This document shows, one piece after another, positions 1 to 10,150 of a DNA stretch of 64,000 nucleotides (positions are counted from its first letter, which is position 1; each line of letters begins with the position of its first letter). A program made the position numbers and the translations under genes. Origin of the DNA: Thuidium tamariscinum (taxonomy: Eukaryota > Streptophyta > Bryopsida > Hypnales > Thuidiaceae); assembly GCA_947034885.2 (NCBI GenBank), contig OX344753.2:28660347-28724346 (forward strand). The letters are read 5' to 3'. The notes under the pieces are model-generated. The model saw only the letters and a list, made by a program, of their open reading frames with translations. It made no database searches and was not told the DNA's origin.

Positions 1-522
1 AAATTTGTTTCTAATCTTAATAGAATTGGTACTTGAATTGTATAGTTGTATTCAACAATTCAAGAAGGGTTTGTTGTGTAATATTTGGATCTATATGGTA
101 AATGGTCGGTCTCATCTAGGCTCATATGGTCTCAATTTTTTGGTGATTTTTTGGAACTTTTTGTAAAGATAAAAACCATATTACCTTTCTAGGAATATAA
201 TTTTAATTCAATTGGTACCTTAGAACAAAAGTCATGCCACCCATCTAAGCCCAAATAGAGATCATTTAGTAGGACAAAAAAATTACCAAAAATCAAAGTA
301 AAATTTTCAAATTTTTGATTCTTATCGAATTGGTAGTTTTGAACAAATTTTGATGAAAAAAGACCTTGAAACACTATAGGGAGTAAGTACATGATCAAAG
401 ACTAAATTGATAATCAAGGAATCTCAATATTTTCTAACAATGCAAGTATTTGTTGCCGAACCATGGAAACTTTTTCCATTGGCCATTTCATGAAAGACCT
501 CAAATTGAAGGTGAAGTAAAGT

Positions 523-1133
523 AAAAACACCCAAAAGTGTCCATATACCTACTCTTGGGTCGGGGTGAATTGATCTGCATGCTTGGCCCCTCTAGAAAAC
601 ATTGAAATCTTTTTATTTTCCATATATGAGGAAATTTGAAAAGTTTGAATTCATATTTGCAATCTAAGCCCCAATTCTATTGTGAGGGATGTATAAGATA
701 AATTAATCAAGTACAAATTAGGGAGCAATTTTTTTACTTGCACCCTTGGAATGACTCTTGGAGGATTTAAGTCTAGGTGAGGTGACCAATTCAACCAAAC
801 CCACTCTTATACAGTAGGCTTTCCAAAAAATTCCCTTCAAAAGTGCCATCAAACAATTCCCATACTTAATTGCCATTAGTTGACTACTGATTTTCTAAAT
901 TTCAATATCAAAACCAAAGAACTTTCTCTAGAATGTGGTTTGAGATACCTTAGGGAGATTTGCTTTGTAAATTCTTAGAATTTAGATGCCTTATCCAAAA
1001 ATTCTATTCTTTTTTTTTGAAAATTTATAATTTTCAATTGTTAATAGAACAAAAATATTTTTTTTTTGTGTATAGGTGCTATCAACTACTAGTATGCTGA
1101 ATTGCCTATATTGATGGTTTTAGATGTTTCCAC
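523..1133. mobile_element. Short-TIR element, family D copy 1
   Basis: The left end contains AAACACCCAAAA and the right end reads TGATGGTTTTAGATGTTTCC, a degraded complement. The right end (ATGCTGAATT then GATGGTTTT) and the interior TTGACTACTGATTTT have clear relatives in a second copy at 33228-33603. It is non-coding. Superfamily and target duplication could not be determined. Confidence 0.4.
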
Positions 1134-1203
1134 CTCACTAGAGGCATTTGTTTACAGTGTCACATACAGGAAACTGATTTGTCATCTCTTCATTGGCTAT
1201 TAG

Positions 1204-1405
1204 CACTACAAGAGAAAGGGGTGTTTTAAGTAGTGTCCTAGACATCACGTCTTTTAAATAATGTCTTTTAAGTAAGGTTTTAAGTAAGATTTTACTAAAA
1301 GACTATCTTTTTAGTAAAATCTTACTTAAAACCTTACTTAAAAGACATTATTTAAAAGACGTGATGTCTAGGACACTACTTAAAACACCCCTTTCTCTTG
1401 TAGTG
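1204..1405. mobile_element. CACTA-ended palindromic MITE, 202 bp, TSD TAG
   Basis: The element is a near-perfect palindrome. The left arm begins CACTACAAGAGAAAGGGG and the right arm ends CCCCTTTCTCTTGTAGTG, with only a few unpaired bases at the centre near 1305. It is flanked by TAG at 1201-1203 and 1406-1408. CACTA termini with a 3-bp duplication are diagnostic of the CACTA (En/Spm) superfamily; the hairpin form means it must rely on a transposase made elsewhere. Confidence 0.88.
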
Positions 1406-1450
1406 TAGGAATTGGACAGTCAATCAATTCAATAGCAAGTCCTATAAGGG

Positions 1451-1662
1451 AGAGGCACCCAATGGTGCACATGTACCCAGTGCCATTCATTTCTACAACA
1501 TACAATCATTTTAGGCTATAAATGTAGGTAGGCAGTACATGGCTTATTGCTTTTGACTTAAAACAATAAGCAATCTACAATCCTACTACATTTATGTTCT
1601 AGAATGAATGACTGACTTAGAAATGGACGGCATTCGGTGCAGGTGCACCATTGGGTGCCTCT
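1451..1662. mobile_element. Palindromic MITE, 212 bp, superfamily unknown
   Basis: The left end AGAGGCACCCAATGGTGCAC is the complement of the right end GTGCACCATTGGGTGCCTCT. Pairing continues inwards with interruptions (CCATT/CATTTCTA, ATAAATGTAG, GCTTATTGCTTTTGACTTAAA) to a centre near 1555. No clear target duplication was seen. It sits only 45 bp from the CACTA hairpin before it. Confidence 0.7.
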
Positions 1663-1719
1663 AAAAGAATTCTGAAACTTCGAGGAGATCATTATTTTTT
1701 GTTTTTTATCCATGCTTAA

Positions 1720-1941
1720 CCCTTAAACGTCGAAGAGGACGTTTTGCGTCCGCAGAATGAGAGAGAATCTTCCCTTGTAGAATGGAAGTGCAACTATTGG
1801 TCCTCGGTTTTAGGGGTGGAAAGGGGAAATCTTCTACAGGGCTTTGACTTCCAATAAATATATTTGGCTTTTCCAAAGTAGATGATGTCACACGGAATCA
1901 AAATGCATGATTTCCACAGTCACCAGTCCGTTGTTCAAGGG
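1720..1941. mobile_element. TTAA-flanked MITE, 222 bp
   Basis: The element starts CCCTTAAACGTCGAAGAGG after TTAA (1716-1719) and ends CCGTTGTTCAAGGG before TTAA (1942-1945). TTAA targets with CCC...GGG termini are the style of the piggyBac superfamily. The interior is moderately GC-rich and encodes nothing recognisable. It belongs with the other TTAA-CCC elements listed for this window. Confidence 0.6.
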
Positions 1942-1945
1942 TTAA

Positions 1946-3137
1946 GGTCCTCAAAATGCATCACAATAATATGCAGTCTTGACAGAAAGTTGTTTGTTGG
2001 AAACTCCTTGGAGGCTTGAACTAGCGTTGTTTTTTTCATTTCTTTTGAAGTGTCAAAGTGGCCATACTTCATTTTAATGTGGTGCTCCAAATTTCAACAT
2101 TCATCCATATATTAGATAGAAAATATCATATTAGCATGTGATACATATATGTCATCCTATTTTCATCCATTATTTGGCAATTTCATTCAATAGTTTTTAA
2201 AAAATCGAAATTTATTAACAATTTCATCCAAAATTGTACTGTTTATTCTCTATAGGCATGGTGCCAGGCAAAAAAATTGGTGCAATTTTGCTCCAAATCA
2301 CCGGAAAAAAAAACATTGGCTTGAACATGACTCTGCTTGAGGAAGAGCTAATGATGCAATAGTCAAGGACATGGAGGTCAATCTAGACTAAGCTCAACCC
2401 TTTAAAGACTGTGGTTGATTTGGGAGGTGGTTGCAATTTTCTACATACAATTTTTGAAAAGTCCTGCTATTTTGTGATCACTCTATGGATGTAATTCTAA
2501 ATCAATTTGTATGAATTGATTCTACACGACAAATCCTTGAACCAAAAAAAAAATGAAAGTGATTCAACGGTTCACATCCTTGTAATTAATCTTCAAAGAT
2601 CGATGTGTTGCAAACAACCTTTGTCACTCATGCTAAATATAATTTGCCACAATTGGGCATAAATTTCACTAAATGCTTTAGAAATTGATCCTAAACCTTC
2701 CAACTAGTTCTTTCACACATATACAAGTAGTCATCTTTTATATTCATTATATATTTTTTTGCAATATTTTCACATGTAAAGAATTAGACAATTCAAGTTT
2801 AGACAAGCATAGCTAATGCATTTTTGCACACATTTCCTTAAAATTGGCTTTGTTAGAAGTGTACAAAGACACTCTGATTGTGTTGTTCTCTCGATTTTTT
2901 GAAATGAGATGTTCCATGAACAATCATAGACAAAAAGTCCCAAAATCAACCAAAAACTTATCAACCTTTAAAGGGTTAATCAAAATTTTAGCCAAATACA
3001 TGTATCATGACAAATCAACAACTTGCTTTTCAAACCCGCATACTTTTAATGGCTTATAGTCAAAATCTTAGCCTTTGAGTCCATAATTCATCAGATCTTA
3101 GCCTTTGGAAAACCTCAAGTTGATCCATTACGACCTA
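1946..3137. other. AT-rich intergenic DNA
   Basis: I see no gene, RNA or clear repeat here; the short open frames have no recognisable motifs. Confidence 0.5.
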
Positions 3138-3309
3138 CACTATAAGAAAAAAGGGTGCTTTAAATATATTTTTAGTAGCATAGTCCTGTAATCAATGACC
3201 TTTTAGGAGATTTTTAGTAAAATAATTTTGAAAGCTCTTATATCTTTAATAATAAAGTTTTACTAAAAATATGGGACTATATTTAAAAAATAACCCTTTC
3301 TCTTATAGC
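3138..3309. mobile_element. Degraded CACTA-ended MITE
   Basis: The left end CACTATAAGAAAAAAGGGT and the right end ACCCTTTCTCTTATAG are inverted repeats, and TTTTTAGTA / TTTTACTAAAAAT blocks pair inside. The right terminal bases have decayed and no 3-bp duplication is visible. It resembles the better copy at 1204-1405. Confidence 0.6.
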
Positions 3310-4133
3310 AATAGTACTATCAAAGATGAGTTTTTATTTGCTTTTCAATGGTCATCCAAGCAAAATGTTGATGAAACCTACCTTTTTTTGCAACAACAAA
3401 GAGGATATTTTATCACTCAAATAATCTTATAATTTTGTTACCTATTTAATAAAGTAAAGATATTAGAGTTGTTAACTCCTAAAAGTCCTTGGGAGGAAGG
3501 TATTGATATTGGATTAAATTTTTTTTTGGTAAAATCAATTATGGCATGAGTAGAAATTAGACATCACACCTTCATTTTTGCAAGTTATTTTTCTTCCCAT
3601 CTTTATTTGAACTCAAGCATAATGATCATAGAGTGCCAAGTGACCATACAGTTAATTCACTTGTATCATTGAGGATAATAAAATTGGTTTCTCAACATAT
3701 TTAGTTGAATGTACTTTATGTGTTTCAATTCCTATACCTTCAACAATATGTTCTTGAGAACTTTTTAATTAATTCACTTGAAAGTTGTTGTTTCTATTAA
3801 GGATTAAAGGCTTAATCTTGTCTTATATTATTATCTACAACAACTCATGTATTTTTTCATATCTTCATACACTTGGATAAATTTATAAGTAAATGGCATA
3901 AGCATAATTTATCAAAACATCTAAGTATACATTCATAATTTCTCATCTTGCTAATTGGTAGTCTCTCATTCCAAAAATGAATTCATATGCTTCAAATTCA
4001 TAAACTATAGATATTTCAAATGATAGATTCTAGTGTTTTTTTATAAGTGAAAGTTTTTAAGAAGCTTATGGGACATTCTCCCTAGTCTTCATTGACAATA
4101 CAAAACTTTCACAAATAGAAAATGAAATGTTAA

Positions 4134-5063
4134 CCCCTAAAGCCCTGAACATCGTTTTTTGAGATTATAAATTTTTTGGGCAGCTCACTACGGATGGAGT
4201 TTTTATTTTTATTTTTTGAAATTTTGATACAATGTGTGCCCAAGGAGTAGCTTTAAGGCCCAACAATTTTCATAACTTTTGACTTCACGGTTAAAAAGTT
4301 ATGGCAAGATATGTTGTTTTCTTTACTCGGCGGGCAGCCCGGGCAGCTGAAAAAACTTCTTCAAATTTTATTTTTCTTAAAAGTGAAATTTCAAATTGGT
4401 TCTTTAGGTTTATACAGACATGGAAAGCTTTGAATCAATCCATTCCGATCAATGAGTCAAAAGTTATGAAGATTTTGAGTTTGGAGTAGTTTGCAACCAG
4501 CTACAGAATCTCTACTGTACAAAAAAAGTTTGAAATTCTTCATTTAATTCAATTTTTCATATTTTTGGAGAAAAATAAAAATAGAAGATGTAGATTTTTT
4601 ATTACAACATTTTAACCATTGGGATTGAAAATTTTCAATTCCATGAATAAATTGTTGACAATTTAGTATTTTGGCTCATTTTTTACTTCTTTCTACTTAC
4701 TTATTTTTTCCTATATGTTGTACAATTCCAAATGGTTTGAAATTTTTTGAGAATGTAGCCAACTTGCATTGAAGTATGAATTCAAAGAGTAACCACCATT
4801 TTGAATTTTCTTTCACACAAATGTGACCTTGTGAAGTGCAGCTGCCCGGATTTTCGCAGGGATAAAAAAACAGTTTTTGTCAATTCAAATGCTTATATCT
4901 TGCAATCTACACGGTGGAAATTTCTGAAATTTTTTCCACATGTTTACAAACCACTTTACTACAAGATCCTATGGTTACATGAGTCAAAAATGTGTTTTAA
5001 AAAATTGCACTTGTATTAGAAATGGCAGTTTTTAGTGAAAACATAGTCAAAAATCTTTAGGGG
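4134..5063 (-). mobile_element. TTAA-flanked element, family F1 copy a (930 bp)
   Basis: Bounded by TTAA at 4130-4133 and 5064-5067, it begins CCCCTAAAGC and ends CTTTAGGGG. Its reverse complement aligns along its whole length with 14486-15478, including CATAGGATCTT, GCAGCTGCACTTCA, TTGGAATTGTACAACAT and GGTTACTCTTTGAATT. Two full-length copies with the same termini define a discrete transposed unit. It has no transposase frame, so it is non-autonomous. Confidence 0.75.
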
Positions 5064-5067
5064 TTAA

Positions 5068-5652
5068 AGTACTACGCAACAATATTAGAGATTAGTGCCA
5101 AGAGCCAACATAAACATTAGCTTGGTTCAAAAACCCTCTAGCTAAGAGAACTATATAGAAAAGTGCAAAATTTCATGAAAACAAGTATTTTGACATTTTG
5201 ATTTGTAAAAATAAGAAAAGAATTTCTTTAAAATTATAAATTAGTCATTTGGGAAGAATTGATGAAGATGAGATTTCACCAAAAGAATGATCTTAGAACC
5301 ACCTTCAATATTTAGAAATTATGTGCAATGAAATTGTTGTTTGAACTCATGTTCAACTATAAAATAATATGCTTTTAGATTTCTTTAGGTAGGCATATAA
5401 ATTTCCTACTATAAAAATAGACCATAAAAATTTAGCTTCAGATTATTAAATGTGGGTACCCTTAATAAAATATCTTAAACCTCAAAGTGTAACAAGTAGA
5501 CAAGATTAATTTTTAAATATGATTCATTTTTAATTTTGAAAAAAAGAAGTTATGATTGCCATGAAGTTAGGCCTCTCCAATAAAAAATTTTAATATATAG
5601 GAATTATGCTTCATAAGTCATAAAAAATGACAAGAGAGTCATGACGAAGAAT
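5068..5652. other. AT-rich intergenic DNA
   Basis: No gene or repeat recognised. Confidence 0.5.
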
Positions 5653-5662
5653 AGGACTGATG

Positions 5663-5931
5663 GTGCAGCATTAAATGATACCATCAAAGGTGGGCCCTGC
5701 AAGCCGGATTTACCCCAAGAAAAACGCTGAAATTTTTTATTTTTTGCACTTTTTATTTTTTTTCAAATTCAAAATTCAGATTCAGAATCAGAGATCCCAA
5801 ATTAGCTAGTGAGACCATGAACATACCAAAAAAACCCAACACAAATATAAACCCCAAACCCTTGTCAACCCCTAGTAAAATGAGATTTACCCCGCTGGGC
5901 CCACCTTCGATGGTATGATTTAACGTTCTGC
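5663..5931. mobile_element. Mutator-like MITE, 269 bp
   Basis: The left end GCAGCATTAAATGATACC and the right end (reverse complement GCAGAACGTTAAATCATACC) form imperfect terminal inverted repeats of about 35 bp that continue through AAGGTGGGCCC. The element is flanked by the direct repeat AGGACTGATG (5653-5662 and 5932-5941). A 9-10 bp target duplication with terminal inverted repeats is typical of the Mutator superfamily. It has no coding capacity. It lies about 0.7 kb beyond the 3' end of the oxidase gene. Confidence 0.8.
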
Positions 5932-5941
5932 AGGACTGATG

Positions 5942-6639
5942 TTCCTTGCAATGGCCCGCCACTGCTGTTTTCCTCAAACACCTCCTTAGTTTCTATTTGT
6001 CTTTGTCTCCGCTGTAACAAGGTCCTCCAGTCTTCGGCCGGGCACTGGGCACCTGATCATTGTGCAAAGAGTGACACAAATGCTGTACTGTACTGCACAG
6101 ATTTCCGACAACCCACTGAAGAAATTGCATTGGCGTTTCTTCCGAATGGAGGCAGTTTGCATGCCTCAACAATTTTATTGTAAAAAAACCCTCTTTGGAA
6201 TGTTCTCCTCGACTAACTGTACCTAGTAGTTGAAGAAAATGGGACCCCCCGCCGCCCCCGTTCTCACGGCGTGGGAGGCTCGGCTCTGTCATTACCAGAA
6301 GCCGATCGAAATCAAATGTCCAATACACAAATATACAGTCCCATGTACTACGCCGAACAAGTGCACATTGAAATACAGTGCAGAAGTGGTCAGGAAAGAG
6401 GAATCCTCTTATTCTCAGAAAAGCTAGCTCTCTACAACCTCGTTAGCAGCTCAATGAAGCCGTGGAATTCATGCGCTACAATTGTCGCATGTGATCAAAT
6501 CGGTATGTACGTATCTTCATCACCCAGATGGTTCAATGGAAGAATTTTTCTTTCCGCTTAGACAGCACGTCTTGTGGATGGATGTGTTGTGGAACTGAAT
6601 TGGAATGTGGACTGTGGAATGGAGTGGAGTGGAGTAGGT
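5942..6639. other. 3' flank of the oxidase gene
   Basis: GC is higher than in most of the window and short open frames occur on both strands, but none shows a known motif. Part is presumably the 3' UTR of the oxidase; no clear AATAAA signal was seen. Confidence 0.4.
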
Positions 6640-9600
6640 TCAACCAATTTTCACCCACGCGGCGTAGCCCACAATGCCATCCGCCACTGGAAACAGCATG
6701 TAGTACCCTGCGGGTGCGAGCTGTGCCGACGGCGGAGACGTGGAAAACACATTGTAATCCCCGGCGCCATTGTCTGCAGGTGCCGACGCCGCCAATTGCA
6801 ACAGCCTCTGTCCCTGAACCACAGCAAGATCAAGGTGGATGGCTTAGTTGTAGAACTGTAGTGCAGAATACGGGATGCTGAACCACTAAAGGACAAAGGA
6901 TTCGAAGTTTGACCAGGGTTAATTCTGTTGATTGTAGTGTGAAAAAGATAATTCAGATGAGGCCATATTTTCTGCCACCTCAATCAGTGAAGACCATTGC
7001 TCGTGTTGGCTCAAAAATCACGAGGTCCTGGTCCCTTACGAGTTAAGTTGCAGGGCTCTCGTGACGATTGAAGCAATGCATGCAGAGGTGTTCATGTGGA
7101 TGGGTGTGGGTGGTGTGGTGATGGCGTACCATGGCGTAAGAATGCGTGACGAATGGCGCACTGAACAGATTGAGCTCGATGGTGGTCGGTGTGGTAGCCT
7201 TCACGACGGCGGTGAACGCCTCGCCATAGCCCAGCGCGCCAGGCAACGAAGAAAATCCCGACGGGTTCGCTCCGAAGTAGGGCGGGTGGAAAACCTCCAC
7301 GCGCAGCTCTGTGGGAAGATACCCCGTGAGCGTGTAGAATTGGTGCGTGTTGGACCCTGCGAGCAGAATGCGTCCATCTTGCAACAAATTCGCTGTGGAG
7401 TGGTAGACGCGCGGAATGTCCGTCCCCGCGAGCGTGGTGAACCTTGTGCCCGCGGCGTTGTACGGCTTGTAAAGCTCCGGCGCTTGCACTGGGTTGGACG
7501 CACCCCCCCATCCCTGCGCGCCGTTCGCGGCACCGTTGATAATTAGCACGTCGCGCGTGGGCAGAAGCACCATGTCTCCCATCGTGCGCTTCTGGGGGAG
7601 AAACTCCATGGCCCAGTCTGCGGCATCGGCTAACGGGGAGATGCGGCCACAGGTTTGGGACGCATCCGCACCCACGTTGGCGCTCATGTAAGCGCCGTAC
7701 TGTGCCCCGCCGCATACCAAAACCTCAGCGTTGGCGAAGCCCGCGTCTGCGGCTAACGGGAGAAGCACGGAGCTTCCCGCAGAAGGGTAGTTCCGGGGCT
7801 CGCCGGGGATGGTGGGGAAATTCTTGGCTACGCTGTTGGTTTGCCAGTCGAAGAGGATGGAGTCGCGGTTGGCGAAGATGAAGAGCTGGTTGTTGGGGAG
7901 GAGGTGAACGAAGGGGTACAGGTTGTCCATCTGCGCGTCGTTGGTCTGTGACAGAGTATTCACAAATGTAGCTAAATTTAGTAAAGCTTCGACAAAACCT
8001 TATTGCTTGCTACAGAAAATGTGACATATCGTAGTGTGTGGGGGCAGTTTGAGCTAATTATGGCAAACACATTTGGGGACACTAAGGTAGTCTGCGAGTA
8101 TCATTTGCTCCCATGTGAGAATTCACGATCTCCGTCACAGGTTCACGGCGAAGGAATCAAACACGTTGCAAATTTTAAGGCTGCAAGTCTGCATTCTGCA
8201 ACAGCGACCCGACCGGTACACTTATTAGTGGCCGGTCTCCAGGTAAGTTACTTGTCAGGTGTCACTGACGGAACTACTGCTACACAGAATTCCAAAATTC
8301 CGTAACTCAATTCTGTAGGCACACGAGTACGTGGTTCGTGCTAAGGCAGACACTGAGTTTTCCTTTTAAATTATTTGTCCGCGTGCGCACGAATCGTGAT
8401 TACTGGCCATGGATGATTCTATGGATACCTACTGTCTATATTACGGCAGCTTGTAGGAAAGCAACTCAAATGGGTCCGAATTAAATTAACCCGACTGTCC
8501 GACGCATAGAACATCATTCCTTGGAGATTCGATGTGGATCACGACGATTCGATTCTCAACGGCATCTTTCGAGTTCACGAACTATATGTGAGAATGCATG
8601 CATGCGCTGCTTGCTTCAATGGAGTCCGGAGATGGTGAGGGTACCTTGGCCAGGAGGTCGAGGAAGACGGTGCCGCGGCCATTGGCCGGGACGTACTCGA
8701 TCGTTTGAGTGCTGCGGCCACCCACGACGATCTGCGTCCCGTCGGGAAGAATCTGGTTGCTGGCGTACCAGCGTCCATTCTGTAATTGGGTGTCTTGCTC
8801 CACCCAGTCGCATGAGCCATCGCCGCATGGATTGAACGTCCGAATCTGCACACGAATGGTTGTCATTCAATTATCACTCGCGCGCTATTGAATACATTCT
8901 TCCATCCCTAAGTCGATGTCACGAAACAAGCTACAGTATGAACATAACGACGGTGATTTATTCACATTGACGGCATGCCGTGGGATCGAAGAGATAATAA
9001 AAGATTCGGTTACCTTCATCAGCCCATCAGCGTCACCCCCTGTTTGCACGAGCTGGCCATTCGCATCAAACTGCCCAGAAGAGCACCACGTGTCCGTGAA
9101 GACGAAGAGTGGTCGAATTGAGTTGGAGTCTGGCGTGTACAAAGCTGAATGCGCGGAGCAATCATGCGGCGCCGCCTGCAGGTATCAAATCCTTGTATTC
9201 AACGAACGAACACATTTACAAACAACACACGAAACCTCCACCACAATCTACTCTACACGTACGAATCTTGGCCATAACCCACCACAGGTGCCCAGCAATT
9301 CTGCTCAAATCCGCATTGGCCCGTGCGAATTTCAAGTTTTGGATCGCTAGCAATCACGCTACTCGACTATTCCGGTATCACGATCTCGACAAATCCAAAC
9401 CGTGCATCCATTCATTGCAGAAAGCAAGTGAGGTAAGTAGGGCTGACAGAGAAGCTGAGCAATCTCGTACCCGATCCTCAGCGTTGTCCCGACAGACACC
9501 ATCCGGAAGAGCAAGCTGCGAGGGGCCGATATTGGTTCGATCCAACAGCACCACATTTCCGTAATGCGTGACCGCCGCGTGCATGGTCGAGATTCCTGCA

Positions 9601-9698
9601 TTAGGCACCACCACTTCGTAATACCCCTGCGCTGCCACGGTATTCATCGTCCACGCCACGAGTACTACTACCAGTACCACCACATTCATCGCCCCCAT
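6640..9698 (-). CDS. Secreted glyoxal oxidase / galactose oxidase-like copper-radical oxidase (five exons, complete)
   Basis: Exons, in order of translation, are 9698-9471, 9175-9014, 8845-8645, 7945-7130 and 6813-6640, giving a protein of 526 residues. Every intron has GT-AG ends and every exon length is a multiple of three, so all introns are phase 0. Residues 1-23 form a signal peptide (hydrophobic VVVLVVVLVAW core, likely cut near VAA-QG). The family's Cys-Tyr cofactor pair is visible as Cys107 in TDTWCSSG and Tyr157 in RWYASNQ. The copper ligands are Tyr378-His379 in IPRVYHSTANLL and His465 in PFVTHSYAM. The N-terminal glyoxal-oxidase beta-propeller spans exons 1-4, and the C-terminal immunoglobulin-like domain (DUF1929 type) ends in APAGYYMLF...AAWVKIG. 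Family members oxidise aldehydes or primary alcohols in the cell wall and release H2O2; which substrate applies here cannot be read from the sequence. Exon 4 is much richer in GC than its surroundings. The length and intact active site suggest a working gene. Confidence 0.93.
8846..9013 (-). other. Intron 2 of the oxidase gene (168 bp)
   Basis: The donor follows ATGAAG as GTAACC and the acceptor is GTGTGCAG before ATTCGGACG. Joining here gives GLMK-IRTFNPC, matching the usual family alignment. The other introns are 9176-9470, 7946-8644 and 6814-7129; none contains a feature I recognise. Confidence 0.85.
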
Positions 9699-10150
9699 CG
9701 ATCCTCCTCACTCAATTCACAGTCATGCACACCCTAAACTCATCCACAAGCAAGATCGCAACTAGCTAGCTGCACCCAGGCAGACTCGCAGATCCTCCAC
9801 TGGAACTTTAGTTCTCTATGTCAAGAGCTAGCAAGATTGCAAAACTCCAATCCCCCTCAGCTTGAGGCTGCTGCAGCCCGAGTTGCGATATCACGATATG
9901 TGCGTGCAGCCAGAATAATGAGAGATATGTCAGCAGAGCTACTGTCCCTAGCGAGAGAGCAAAACTCCAAGCTCCGTCGAAGCTGCTGCAGCCCGATCTG
10001 GAATTGAAGAGGACTGAGCGTGCAGCCAGAACGATGTGAGATTTTCTGGACAGCCGAGCGAGCTGCAGGCGTTGACAGCGGCGAGCTGCAGGAGTGGCCA
10101 ACCATGTGAGGATTGTAGTGGAGTGGCAGGCGTACTTAAAGAGGCCTATC
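9699..10150 (-). promoter_or_regulatory. Upstream/5' region of the oxidase gene with a diverged tandem duplication
   Basis: The sequence upstream of the start codon contains a unit of about 120 bp present twice in direct orientation (about 9826-9945 and 9945-10065). Shared blocks on the plus strand are GCAAAACTCCAA, GCTGCTGCAGCCCGA and GCGTGCAGCCAGAA, each repeated 116-120 bp later. On the gene's strand a TTTAAGTA stretch near 10135 is the only TATA-like element I noticed, about 430 bp from the start codon. Whether the duplication lies in the promoter or the 5' UTR is unknown. Open frames across it on the minus strand (about 9808-10105) look incidental. Confidence 0.5.

Noticed and set aside
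7061-7715. Long open frames on both strands overlapping oxidase exon 4
   Set aside because: They arise from the GC-rich composition of a real exon. The family alignment fixes the true frame.
8575-8870. Alternative frames over oxidase exon 3
   Set aside because: Only the frame with RWYASNQILPDG matches the family and joins to its neighbours in phase.
9378-9470. Extension of oxidase exon 1 with a DCSA motif resembling the true exon 2 start
   Set aside because: A donor at 9469-9470 joins in phase to exon 2, which carries the expected DCSAHSALY. The resemblance is taken as chance.
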